The notes: a model not told the origin generated them from the sequence alone. A DNA stretch of 14,333 nucleotides from JBELMB01 sp042088665 (GCA_042088665.1 JBELMB010000130.1:1-14333); one strand, 5' to 3'. Positions 1 through 6,999 are shown, numbered from the stretch's first letter. Translations and numbers: made by a program.

Positions 1-123
1 CAGCACAGCGACGACGTGGATGATCTGTACCACGCCGTGCATGACCTCGTTGCTGTCGCTGAGTTCGGGCTATACCGCCCGTTCCCTGACCCGGAACGCG
101 CGGAACGCATGGCCCTGCTCTGA
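1..123 (+). CDS. C-terminal end of an unrecognised protein (5' truncated)
   Basis: Frame 1 is open from the first base of the window to a TGA at 121-123, giving a 40-residue C-terminal piece that is acidic at its start (DDVDDLYHAVHDL) and ends PERAERMALL. It converges on the carboxypeptidase gene, leaving only 12 bases between the two stop codons, which is the normal packing of convergent genes in this window. The composition is that of a soluble protein. I do not recognise a family from this fragment, and the start and most of the gene lie outside the window. The frame could be open by chance, but the tight fit against the neighbour favours a real gene. Confidence 0.5.
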   Translation, partial: QHSDDVDDLYHAVHDLVAVAEFGLYRPFPDPERAERMALL

Positions 124-135
124 CCAGAGCCCGCG

Positions 136-1614
136 CTACAAGCCGTAGAGTGCGCCGAACTTTTCTTCGAGATAGTCCAAAAGCGGGCCTTCGGACGGGG
201 TATCGCCACTGGCCCGCGTGATCAGGTCACGCGGTGTATAGAGCCCGCCGTGCTGTTGCAGCGCCTCGCCCAGCCATTGGGTCGCGGCACCTGTTTCTCC
301 GCGGGAGAGGTCGTTTTCGAGCCCGGGCAAGGCCGCGCTCAGCGCCTTGTACAGACAGCCTGCGTAGACATTGCCCAGCGAATAGGTCGGGAAGTACCCG
401 AACAGCCCCGCCGACCAATGCACGTCCTGCAACACCCCGTTCGAGGCCTTGTCGACGGCAAAGCCGAAATCCGCCTTGAACCGGTCATTCCATGCGGTTT
501 CCAGATCGCCGACCGCAAGGTCCCCGGATATCAGCGCGCGCTCCAGGTCGAACCGCAGCAGCACGTGCAGATTGTACTGCAATTCATCTGCTTCGGTGCG
601 GATATAGCCGTTCCTGACCCGGTTCACGGCCCCGTAAAAGCTGTCCTCGTCAGGGATCCCGAAGTCGCCGAAGGTGTCGCGCATCTGGCCGTAAAGCCAG
701 CCGCAAAAGGCGCGCGACCGGCCCAACTGGTTTTCATAGATCCGGCTTTGGCTTTCGTGGACCCCCATGGAGGCGCCATTGCCCAATGGGGTCAGCCGGT
801 AGGCGGCGTCGATGTTCTGTTCGTAACAGGCGTGCCCGACCTCGTGGATCGTGGAATAGATGCAGTTGAACGGATCCCGCTCCACCGTGCGCGTGGTGAT
901 GCGCACATCGTCGCCGCTGCCGGAACTGAACGGATGCACGGCCTTGTCGACCCGGCCCCGGTTCAGATCATATCCAAACCGCTTTGCCAGCAACCGCGCG
1001 ATGCGCATCTGCCCCTTTTCGTCAAAACAGGTGGTCAGCCCCGGCAATTCGGGTTTGGACAGCACCGCTTCGCGCAGTGCGACAAGACGCGGGCGCAAGG
1101 CGCTGAACATGGCTTCGAGATCGGCGGATTTTGCGCCCGGTTCGAAATCGTCAAGCAAGGCATCGTAAAGGTCGCCGCCATCGGCCAAGGCGGCGCCCTC
1201 TTCGCGGCGCAGCGCAAGGACCTCTTCGAGAATCGGCGCAAACGCCACAAAGTTGTCATCGGCGCGGGCCTCGGCCCAGACCACATGCGCGCGGCTGACG
1301 GTGCGCGCGATCTCGGAGGCCAGCCGCTCTGGCACCCGGCTGGCCCGCGTGTGGCTGCGCCGGATGTGACGCACTTGCGCCTGCCCGGCGGCATCCAGCG
1401 TCTCTGACGCAGTTTGCTCAAGCCAATCCGCGATGCGGGGGTCCGTGCGGCGCTGGTGCAACACCGCCTCCATCGCCGCGCGCTCGTCGCTGCGCTGGTC
1501 TGCCGCCCCGCGGGGCATCATCGTTTCCTGGTCCCAGCTCAACCGTCCCGCGATCTGGCCAAGGGCCTCTGTCTCGCGCTGGAAGGCCATCAATGCGTCA
1601 AATGCCGTCGTCAT
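136..1614 (-). CDS. M32 family metallocarboxypeptidase (carboxypeptidase Taq type)
   Basis: A 492-residue cytoplasmic zinc carboxypeptidase that removes C-terminal residues from peptides, of the Thermus aquaticus (Taq) family, whose members are about 490-510 residues long. The zinc motif HEVGH is at residues 257-261, the second family motif HESQSR with the third ligand Glu287 is at 286-291, IRTEADE is at 338-344, and the C-terminal signature SAGLFGYFPTYSLGN is at 401-415. No signal peptide or membrane segment is seen. I start it at ATG 1614 rather than at the earlier in-frame ATG (1686), because GAGGGG lies just upstream of 1614 and the extra 24 residues do not look like family sequence. Its ATG overlaps the TGA of ctaA (ATGA), so its translation is probably coupled to ctaA. 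The physiological substrate is unknown; general peptide turnover is the usual assumption. Confidence 0.95.
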   Translation of the reverse strand: MTTAFDALMAFQRETEALGQIAGRLSWDQETMMPRGAADQRSDERAAMEAVLHQRRTDPRIADWLEQTASETLDAAGQAQVRHIRRSHTRASRVPERLASEIARTVSRAHVVWAEARADDNFVAFAPILEEVLALRREEGAALADGGDLYDALLDDFEPGAKSADLEAMFSALRPRLVALREAVLSKPELPGLTTCFDEKGQMRIARLLAKRFGYDLNRGRVDKAVHPFSSGSGDDVRITTRTVERDPFNCIYSTIHEVGHACYEQNIDAAYRLTPLGNGASMGVHESQSRIYENQLGRSRAFCGWLYGQMRDTFGDFGIPDEDSFYGAVNRVRNGYIRTEADELQYNLHVLLRFDLERALISGDLAVGDLETAWNDRFKADFGFAVDKASNGVLQDVHWSAGLFGYFPTYSLGNVYAGCLYKALSAALPGLENDLSRGETGAATQWLGEALQQHGGLYTPRDLITRASGDTPSEGPLLDYLEEKFGALYGL

Positions 1615-2954
1615 CTGCCCGCCCCTCTGATCGTTTCTTGTACGGGGTAGCGCGCCGCGAAGCGCGCTCTCAAAATCAACGCCCACAAAACAACTGCGCC
1701 GAACTGATGCATGATCGCAATCTGCCAGGGCGCCATATACACAACCGTAGCGATACCAATCACCACCTGAAGTAGCAATACCGAAAAAACAGCATTGTAC
1801 CGAAAGCGCGTGTCGCGATGCGCGGAGCGCCGCCCGCGCAGCCAGACCACCACACCGAAGAGCAGCAGAAGATAGCCCGCCATGCGGTGCATGAACTGCA
1901 CAAGTCCCGCGTTTTCAAAGAAGTTCCGCCAGATCGGTGTGATGTCAAACGGGAATGGCGGCAGGAATGCTCCGGCCATCAGGGGCCAGTCATTATAGGT
2001 GCGCCCGGCGTCGATGCCCGCCACCAACGCGCCCAGCAGGATCTGCAGAAACGACAGATGCAAGAGGCCCGTGGTCATGCCAAAGAGCGCCGGTTCGTTG
2101 TTGCGGCGCGCCTGCATCAGATCGCGCTCGTCCCGGCCAAGGCTGTAGATATGCCAAGCGATCAGACCGAGGATCACGAAGGCCAGACCAAGGTGCGTCG
2201 CCAGTCGGTAAGACGCGACATCCAGCATCTCACCCTCGAGACCGCTGGAGACCATCCACCAGCCCACAGCCCCTTGCAGCCCGCCCAGCAGACCAAGAAA
2301 CAGCAGGCGCGCCGTCCAGTCTGAAGCCGGGGCGCGCAGATAGCCAACAAAGAAAACGGCTCCGGCGGCCAGCGCCCCGGCGGCGATGCCCTCAAGATGG
2401 ATCGAGGTCAGGCCCAATTGCACCACCGCTGCGGGCGGGTTTCCGGCCAGTCCCGCCGCAAGCGCCGCAAGGATGATCCCCATCCAGGCGCCCAACACGG
2501 GGTAAAGCCCGGCGCGTCCGCGCGGCAAGCCACCGGCAATCAGAAGGCCGGCAAAGCCCAGAAACCAGACAAGGCCAATCACCCGGCCCAACTGTCTGTG
2601 GCCCCATTCCCACCAATAGATGAACTGGAACTCGGTCAGGCTCATGCCCTTGTTCTGAAGCTGGTATTCCGGAATGGCGCGGTATTTGTCGAACGCGACG
2701 GCCCAAGCCTCGGCGCTCATCGGCGGCAAGGCCCCGGTGAGAGGCGCCCATTCGGTGATCGACAGGCCCGAATCCGTCAGCCGCGTCAGACCGCCCACGG
2801 CGATCATCACGACCACCAGCAAGAACAACAGCATCAGCCAAAGCCGGATCGCACCGCGCGCGCCGCGGCGGTCGGCATCGATCATGCCACCCTTGGCCAC
2901 CGGTTTCGGCGTCTGCGCGCCAACGTCTTCAAACAGTTTGCGGGTCTTGGCCAT
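1611..2954 (-). CDS. ctaA: heme A synthase (COX15/CtaA family), with apparent extra helix pair
   Basis: An inner-membrane enzyme that oxidises the heme O methyl group to make heme A for aa3-type cytochrome oxidases. The protein is 447 residues. The four conserved histidines expected of the two heme-binding four-helix bundles are visible: His119 (WEWGHRQLGR), His254 (RLATHLGLAF), His356 (LVQFMHRMAGY) and His416 (IAIMHQFGAV). The periplasmic motif GGLTRLTDSGLSITEW is at 54-69. The cysteine pair of Bacillus-type CtaA is absent, as in mitochondrial and alphaproteobacterial enzymes. ATG 2954 is chosen over the in-frame ATG 15 bases upstream because AGGAGAGGG sits at good distance. Residues about 143-213 hold two hydrophobic segments that I believe most family members lack; these are ordinarily about 380-390 residues long. 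The gene overlaps the carboxypeptidase start by 4 bases. Confidence 0.95.
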   Translation of the reverse strand: MAKTRKLFEDVGAQTPKPVAKGGMIDADRRGARGAIRLWLMLLFLLVVVMIAVGGLTRLTDSGLSITEWAPLTGALPPMSAEAWAVAFDKYRAIPEYQLQNKGMSLTEFQFIYWWEWGHRQLGRVIGLVWFLGFAGLLIAGGLPRGRAGLYPVLGAWMGIILAALAAGLAGNPPAAVVQLGLTSIHLEGIAAGALAAGAVFFVGYLRAPASDWTARLLFLGLLGGLQGAVGWWMVSSGLEGEMLDVASYRLATHLGLAFVILGLIAWHIYSLGRDERDLMQARRNNEPALFGMTTGLLHLSFLQILLGALVAGIDAGRTYNDWPLMAGAFLPPFPFDITPIWRNFFENAGLVQFMHRMAGYLLLLFGVVVWLRGRRSAHRDTRFRYNAVFSVLLLQVVIGIATVVYMAPWQIAIMHQFGAVVLWALILRARFAARYPVQETIRGAGR

Positions 2955-2978
2955 CGGCCCTCTCCTCATCGTGGCGCC

Positions 2979-3006
2979 ACAATAGTCCGCCGTTCTGCGG
3001 CTACAA
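2979..3006 (-). promoter_or_regulatory. candidate ctaA promoter
   Basis: Read on the minus strand, TTGTAG (3006-3001) and TATTGT (2984-2979) are separated by 16 bases, a fair match to the housekeeping sigma-70 hexamers. Transcription would start near 2972, leaving a leader of about 18 bases that holds the AGGAGAGGG ribosome site. The upstream edge of the -35 hexamer abuts a large inverted repeat. The match is by eye only. Confidence 0.4.
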
Positions 3007-3054
3007 GGCGAGGACGCGCGCTTCGGCGGTTTATGGCAAGCGCGCGTCCCCGCC
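3007..3054. repeat. strong inverted repeat upstream of ctaA
   Basis: GGACGCGCGCTT at 3012-3023 is perfectly repeated in inverse as AAGCGCGCGTCC at 3038-3049, with a 14-base loop. Outer arms GGCG (3007-3010) and CGCC (3051-3054) extend it across one position, A3011/C3050. That position is a mismatch in plus-strand RNA but a U-G pair in minus-strand RNA, giving an uninterrupted 17-pair stem there. No run of T follows on either strand, so it is not a standard intrinsic terminator. It may be an operator next to the ctaA promoter, or a leader hairpin if transcription starts further upstream. Confidence 0.65.
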
Positions 3055-3125
3055 CCGGTGGCATTCGGTCCATTCGTTTCCGGTCGTGTTTCATGTCTTC
3101 GCAGGGCAGGTCAGGAAAACCTCAG

Positions 3126-3159
3126 TCAGGCATTCCAGACTACCGCGCGGCATGCCTGA
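3126..3159. repeat. 8-base inverted repeat between ctaA and the SH3 gene
   Basis: TCAGGCAT (3126-3133) and ATGCCTGA (3152-3159) form perfect 8-base arms around an 18-base spacer. The centre is about 100 bases upstream of the SH3-like gene, so a regulator-binding site for that gene is conceivable. No T-run follows. The rest of the 288-base spacer shows no convincing plus-strand promoter to me. Confidence 0.45.
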
Positions 3160-3242
3160 AACATAGATTGGTGTCATCGGAACACGGCGGGACAGAGCGC
3201 CGCAGCCCCACAGAAAACCATTTAGGAACACTGGATAGTCTC

Positions 3243-3563
3243 ATGAAAACATTTCTTCTTTCCGCCGTGATCGCCGCCGCCGCCCTGACCGCCGGCACCG
3301 CGTCTGCAACGCAGGCCTGGGTTGGCCATTCGGCCCTGAACGCCCGCTCCGGCCCGGGCACGAACTACCACAAGGTCGGCACCTTTCAGCCCTGCACACC
3401 GGTGCATGTGATCGGCCATTCGCATGGCTGGGCCAAGGTCGCCTACAACCACAGCCACTACTGGGTGTCGGCCAAGTATCTGCGCGGCTCGTCCTGCCAC
3501 GCCCAGACCTACACCCCCAAGCCGAAGCACAACACCTACGCCCCGCAACCCAAGCATTACTGA
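3243..3563 (+). CDS. secreted histidine-rich SH3-like (SH3b) domain protein
   Basis: A 106-residue protein with a clear Sec signal peptide: MKT, a hydrophobic run to about residue 17, and the cleavage motif ASA at 20-22. The mature part is one bacterial SH3 domain (about 24-82), with the family signatures ALNARSGPGTNYHKVG at 31-46 and GWAKVAYNHSHYWVSAKYL at 62-80. Such domains bind peptidoglycan or peptides in the periplasm. Cys51 and Cys85 are the only cysteines and could form a disulfide. The tail has two copies of a TYxPxPKH motif, and the protein has ten histidines, which is unusual and may allow metal binding. ATG 3243 is the only start that gives a signal peptide, although its ribosome site is weak (AGGA 15 bases upstream). 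A terminator follows. Function is unknown beyond the domain. Confidence 0.85.
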   Translation: MKTFLLSAVIAAAALTAGTASATQAWVGHSALNARSGPGTNYHKVGTFQPCTPVHVIGHSHGWAKVAYNHSHYWVSAKYLRGSSCHAQTYTPKPKHNTYAPQPKHY

Positions 3564-3614
3564 CCCTTTCCCGACCGAGGCCGGTTCCCTCCCTGTCCGG
3601 CCCGGCAGACTGGC

Positions 3615-3648
3615 AGGCTGATCCCCACAAGGATCAGTCTGTTTTTTT
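3615..3648 (+). terminator. intrinsic terminator of the SH3-like gene
   Basis: AGGCTGATCC (3615-3624), a 6-base loop and GGATCAGTCT (3631-3640) form a 10-pair stem with one G-U pair, followed by G and seven T (3642-3648). This is a textbook terminator for the plus strand, 52 bases after the SH3 stop codon. The right arm and the T-run lie inside the 3' end of trmJ, where the T-run encodes its lysine codons. It lacks a T-run in the minus direction, so it should act one way only. Confidence 0.85.
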
Positions 3649-4383
3649 GTCTTTCCAACGGACCACCTGGCGCATCATGCCGTGCAGCATCTGCACATCC
3701 GCCCGGGTCAACGGCAGGCGCGACCACATGTTGCGCAGGTTCAGTTTCATTCCCTCGGCCTTTGTCTCGGGAAAGAAGAACCCGGCCTCGTCCAGCCGGT
3801 CCTCGTAATGCTTTGCCAGATGCGCGATTTCATGGGTTTCGGCAGGAACGGTGCCGGCGAGCGCCTCTTCCTGCGCGGTGATCTCCTGCGTGGCGCGTTG
3901 CCATTCGTAGGCGCACAGCAGCACGCATTGCGCGAGGTTGAGCGAATAGAATTCCGGGTTTACGGGGACAGAGATGATCGCATTGGCCTGCGCGATGTCT
4001 TCGTTCTCAAGGCCTGCGCGTTCGGGACCGAACATCACGGCCACCTTCTGACCCGCCGAAATGCGCCGCGCGGCCTCTTGCATGGCGGCGCGCGGCTCAT
4101 AGACCGTCTTTGTCAGATCGCGTGAGCGCGCCGTGGTCGCGAGAACAAAGTGGCAGTCGCTGATCGCCTGCGCCACGTCCCCGGACAGCTGCGCCTCGTC
4201 CAGCAGCCGCCCCGCGCCAGAGGCCAGCGCGGTCGCCTTGGGGTTGGGCCAGCCGTCGCGCGGTGCGACGATGCGCATCCGGTCGAGGCCAAAGTTCCAC
4301 ATCGCCCGCGCCGCCGCGCCGATGTTCTCGCCCATCTGGGGGCGCACCAAAACGATTGCCGGTTGCGGCTGTCCCGTGGCCAT
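3634..4383 (-). CDS. trmJ: SpoU-family RNA 2'-O-methyltransferase, TrmJ type
   Basis: A 249-residue cytoplasmic methyltransferase of the SPOUT (trefoil-knot) superfamily, which uses S-adenosylmethionine to methylate the 2'-OH of ribose. Motif 1 (VRPQMGENIGAAARAMWNFG) is at 13-32 with the conserved Asn20 and Arg26. Motif 2 (MFGPERAGLENEDI) is at 117-130 and motif 3 (IISVPVNPEFYSLNLAQCV) at 136-154. The length and the C-terminal helical extension fit TrmJ, which in E. coli modifies position 32 of several tRNAs. The exact tRNA set cannot be read from sequence, and another SpoU-type target is possible. AGGA lies about 9 bases before ATG 4383. It is transcribed divergently from the ThiE-like gene across a 165-base spacer in which I could not pick a convincing promoter. 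Confidence 0.9.
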   Translation of the reverse strand: MATGQPQPAIVLVRPQMGENIGAAARAMWNFGLDRMRIVAPRDGWPNPKATALASGAGRLLDEAQLSGDVAQAISDCHFVLATTARSRDLTKTVYEPRAAMQEAARRISAGQKVAVMFGPERAGLENEDIAQANAIISVPVNPEFYSLNLAQCVLLCAYEWQRATQEITAQEEALAGTVPAETHEIAHLAKHYEDRLDEAGFFFPETKAEGMKLNLRNMWSRLPLTRADVQMLHGMMRQVVRWKDKKTD

Positions 4384-4548
4384 CTGTGTTGTCCTGCACT
4401 GCAGCGCACGTCGCGCCCGGCCTGTCGCCTAGCCTCAGACGGGCGGCGGGGCAAGCCCAAGGCGTGTTTTGCGGGGCAAGGCGTTGAAATCGCGATGGTC
4501 AAACGGGGGATCTGCGGCTAAACCCTGCTTCCGACACAGGAGAGCCAG

Positions 4549-5166
4549 ATGAGCCAGCCAGAGGCCCCACAGATTTACCTCGTCACCCCACCCGAAGTGG
4601 AACTGGGCAGCTTTCCCGCGGCACTGGCCCGCGTGCTGGACGGGACCGAGATTGGCTGCCTGCGGCTCAGCCTTGCGACCCGCGACGAGGATCGGCTGAC
4701 CCGCGTTGCCGACGCGCTGCGCGAGATCGCACATGCGCGTGATGTGGCGCTGGTGATCGACACCCATGTGGTGCTGGCAGACCGTTTGGGATTGGACGGG
4801 GTGCACTTGCTGGACGGCGCGCGCTCGGTGCGCAGCGCGCGTGAGACGCTGGGGCCGGATGGCATCGTGGGCGCGTACTGCGGTCAATCCCGGCACGACG
4901 GCATGACCGCAGGCGAGGCGGGCGCAGATTACGTGGGCTTTGGCCCGATCTCCGGTGGTCTGGGGGACGGGGCACATGCGGAGACAGCCCTGTTTGAGTG
5001 GTGGTCGCAGATGATCGAAGTGCCGGTCGTCGCCGAGGGCGGCCTGACCCTGGAAAACGCCGCCGAACTGGCCCCCGTCACCGATTTTTTCGCCATCGGC
5101 GAAGAGATCTGGCAGCAGGACGACCCACTGGCCGCGCTCATGGCGTTTCGGGCGGCAATGTCCTGA
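4549..5166 (+). CDS. ThiE/TenI-like (thiamine phosphate synthase fold) protein, active site degenerate
   Basis: A 205-residue TIM-barrel protein recognisable as the thiamine phosphate synthase/TenI family from GLDGVHLLDG (81-90), EAGADYVGFGPIS (123-135) and VPVVAEGGLTLEN (158-170). Key residues of true ThiE appear changed. The usual N-D pair after strand 3 is D71-T72-H73, the QLRxK-type strand reads CLRL (37-40) with Arg only, and the FPTxTK segment that supplies the catalytic lysine is replaced by GGLGDGAHAE (136-145). It may therefore be a non-synthase paralogue. Automatic annotation would probably call it thiE. AGGAGA at 4538-4543 supports ATG 4549. No other thiamine gene is nearby, and its last 29 bases overlap the convergent olsA. 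Confidence 0.75.
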   Translation: MSQPEAPQIYLVTPPEVELGSFPAALARVLDGTEIGCLRLSLATRDEDRLTRVADALREIAHARDVALVIDTHVVLADRLGLDGVHLLDGARSVRSARETLGPDGIVGAYCGQSRHDGMTAGEAGADYVGFGPISGGLGDGAHAETALFEWWSQMIEVPVVAEGGLTLENAAELAPVTDFFAIGEEIWQQDDPLAALMAFRAAMS

Positions 5167-5992
5167 CCCTGCGCGAGGGCTTGTGCCCGTCGCGCACCTG
5201 CTCTTCGAGCGCCTGGGCGAGGCTCTTTCGGTTGGCGTAATCATCCACCCGCAGCGGCGGATGAAACACCACATGCACGCGCCCCTGAGGCCGCTGGGCC
5301 AACACCTGCAACAGCCCCGGCGCAAACGCCATATCCCCCCACCAGCCGTAGAACCGTGCCGACTCGCCCTTGGGTGCGCGGTAGCTCACGCTCCAGCTTT
5401 GGATTTCGAGGGCATGCAGCAACCGCGCATCGAAAAAGGCGGCAAAAAGCGTGGTCTTGAACGGCAACACGCGCTGTCCGTCGGTCGACGTGCCTTCGGG
5501 AAAGAACAACAGCCGGTGCCCGTGCAGCAAACGGTCTTGCAGCATTTCGGTCTGTTCCGCCGCGGCGCGCCGGTCGCGGCTGATGAAAAGCGTGCCTGTG
5601 ACCTTCGCCAGAAGACCGATCCCGGGCCAGCCCGCCACTTCGGCCTTGGAGACAAAATAGAGCCCGGACAGGCTGTTGAGGACGAAAATATCCAGCCAGG
5701 ACGTGTGGTTGGCCACCAGCGCGCCGCGGCCGGTCAGCAGTCTTCCTTCGGTGGTGACGGGCAGTGCCATCACCCGAAGGACCAGCCGACAGACCGCCAC
5801 GGTGATTGCCGGAGAGAGCGGCCTGTGCGTCCTGAAGAGCGGCCGTTCCACGAGGCGGATCAGCGCCTTGACCAGCAGGCCCAGCCCGATGATCAGCACG
5901 ATGAGGCTTCCGCGCCAAAGAACCCGCCAGCGCGCGCCGATGGTCAGCGGCTTGGGGGGCGGTGGCGGGGCGTCGTTCCAGGTCACGCTCAT
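5138..5992 (-). CDS. olsA: lyso-ornithine lipid O-acyltransferase (PlsC family)
   Basis: A 284-residue membrane-associated acyltransferase that adds the second fatty acid to lyso-ornithine lipid. The LPLAT/PlsC signatures are clear: the catalytic NHTSWLD (H-x4-D, His96 and Asp101) at 95-101 and the acceptor-binding FPEGTS at 164-169. A hydrophobic segment at about 28-46 should anchor it in the inner membrane, and the N-terminus has a proline run. A general lysophosphatidate acyltransferase (PlsC) would look similar, but its place 85 bases downstream of olsB on the same strand argues for OlsA. AAGGGG precedes ATG 5992. Its stop codon lies inside the 3' end of the convergent ThiE-like gene. Confidence 0.88.
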   Translation of the reverse strand: MSVTWNDAPPPPPKPLTIGARWRVLWRGSLIVLIIGLGLLVKALIRLVERPLFRTHRPLSPAITVAVCRLVLRVMALPVTTEGRLLTGRGALVANHTSWLDIFVLNSLSGLYFVSKAEVAGWPGIGLLAKVTGTLFISRDRRAAAEQTEMLQDRLLHGHRLLFFPEGTSTDGQRVLPFKTTLFAAFFDARLLHALEIQSWSVSYRAPKGESARFYGWWGDMAFAPGLLQVLAQRPQGRVHVVFHPPLRVDDYANRKSLAQALEEQVRDGHKPSRRVRTLPPETP

Positions 5993-6077
5993 CGGGTTGG
6001 CCCCTTGCGTCGGTTTTTCCCGCAGTGCGCCGCGGGATCTGGCCTTGCCTTGGGGCGCAACGTCTCATGCGGCGTCA

Positions 6078-6839
6078 TCACGGCTTGCGCTCTTCGGTAT
6101 AGCGCGCCCGGGTCTGGGCGCTCATGCGCGCGGTGTCCATGACAAGGCAGACATCGGTGGTGTTGAAGGCATGGTCGACAAAGGCCCCCTCCCCCACGAA
6201 GCCACCCAGTCGCAGGTAGGCCTTTATCAGGGCAGGCACTTGCAGGATCGCTTCGCGGCGGTCCAGCCGTTCCGGTGGCAACAGGTCCATGCTCTGAAAC
6301 ACGCGGGCGCGCACCCGCAGGTCCTCGGGCGCGAGGTGACGCTGGTGCAAAAGGCTGAGCGGCTGAGCCATTTCTGCCACATCGGTGCCATGGAAACTGG
6401 CGACACCAAAGAGCACTTCGATGCCGTGTTCCTGAACATAGGCGGCAAGCCCTTGCCAGAGGTGAAACATCGCCGCGCCCCCGCGGTACTCTGGATGCAG
6501 GCAGGACCGCCCCAGTTCCAGCAGCCGCCGTCCGCTGGATCGCAAAGGTGTCAGGTCATATTCGTCTTCGGAGTAGAATTGACCGGCGGCTTCGGCCTGG
6601 TCGTCCCGCAAGAGACGGTAGACCCCCACGACCCGGTCCCCCTGCGCGCTGTCGCGCACCAGAAGGTGGTCGAAAAACGGATCAAAGCGGTCTCTTTCCA
6701 ACTGGTTGTCATGATCGACAAGCGCGCCATCCCCACCCAGTTCCGTGACAAAGACATCATAGCGCAGGCGTTGGGCGGCCATGAGATCTGCCTCGCTCCG
6801 CGCAAGATGTACTGAAAAGGGGGACTCTTGTGTCGTCAT
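6078..6839 (-). CDS. olsB: L-ornithine N-acyltransferase (ornithine lipid synthesis)
   Basis: A 253-residue GNAT-like enzyme that transfers a 3-hydroxy fatty acid from acyl carrier protein to the amino group of ornithine, the first step of ornithine-lipid synthesis. Family features seen are AAQRLRYDVFVTELGG at 21-36, VVGVYRLLR at 70-78, LLELGRSCLHPEYRGGAAM at 106-124 and VLFGVASFHGTD at 142-153. I start it at ATG 6839, where family-like sequence begins; an in-frame GTG at 6893 would add 18 unlikely residues. The ribosome site is weak (AAGTGAA). It forms a two-gene unit with olsA. Ornithine lipids often replace phospholipids under phosphate limitation, but I saw no convincing Pho box. A promoter and a CtrA-like box lie upstream. 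Confidence 0.92.
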   Translation of the reverse strand: MTTQESPFSVHLARSEADLMAAQRLRYDVFVTELGGDGALVDHDNQLERDRFDPFFDHLLVRDSAQGDRVVGVYRLLRDDQAEAAGQFYSEDEYDLTPLRSSGRRLLELGRSCLHPEYRGGAAMFHLWQGLAAYVQEHGIEVLFGVASFHGTDVAEMAQPLSLLHQRHLAPEDLRVRARVFQSMDLLPPERLDRREAILQVPALIKAYLRLGGFVGEGAFVDHAFNTTDVCLVMDTARMSAQTRARYTEERKP

Positions 6840-6928
6840 TTCACTTGTTTGACCGTGCCTGCCACCATGGGATCCAGGCCTTCTTGACGCCACGACGCCC
6901 GTCGCGCGGCATATTTCAGAGGCATGCA

Positions 6929-6957
6929 GATATAGACAGGCTGAGGGCGCAGTGCAA
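6929..6957 (-). promoter_or_regulatory. candidate olsB promoter
   Basis: On the minus strand, TTGCAC (6957-6952) and TATATC (6934-6929) are spaced by exactly 17 bases, the best sigma-70-like promoter in the window. Transcription would begin near 6922, giving a leader of about 82 bases before ATG 6839. The calculated start makes the GTG at 6893 also transcribed, so the promoter does not by itself decide the start codon. Confidence 0.55.
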
Positions 6958-6982
6958 CGCGCGTAAAGGTTCGGTTGATTGA

Positions 6983-6999
6983 TTAACCTTTTGCTAACC
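6983..6999. promoter_or_regulatory. candidate CtrA-binding box (TTAA-N7-CTAA)
   Basis: TTAACC (6983-6988) and CTAACC (6994-6999) are direct half-sites 11 bases apart, one mismatch from the CtrA consensus TTAA-N7-TTAA. A third TTAACC lies at 7014-7019, overlapping the stop codon of the DUF3553 gene. The box is centred about 69 bases upstream of the predicted olsB transcription start. AT-rich motifs like this stand out in GC-rich sequence, but short matches can be chance. Confidence 0.4.

Noticed and set aside
250..1407. 385-residue plus-strand open frame
   Set aside because: Antisense to the M32 peptidase, which carries an intact zinc motif.
2397..3563. 388-residue plus-strand frame that ends with the SH3-like protein
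   Set aside because: Its first part is antisense to ctaA and has no domain; the real start at 3243 gives a proper signal peptide.
5183..6815. Two long overlapping plus-strand frames (5183-6142, 5676-6815)
   Set aside because: Antisense to olsA and olsB; composition is typical of shadow frames and no motif is present.
6840..6893. Longer OlsB from the in-frame GTG at 6893
   Set aside because: No ribosome site before it and the added residues do not resemble the family.
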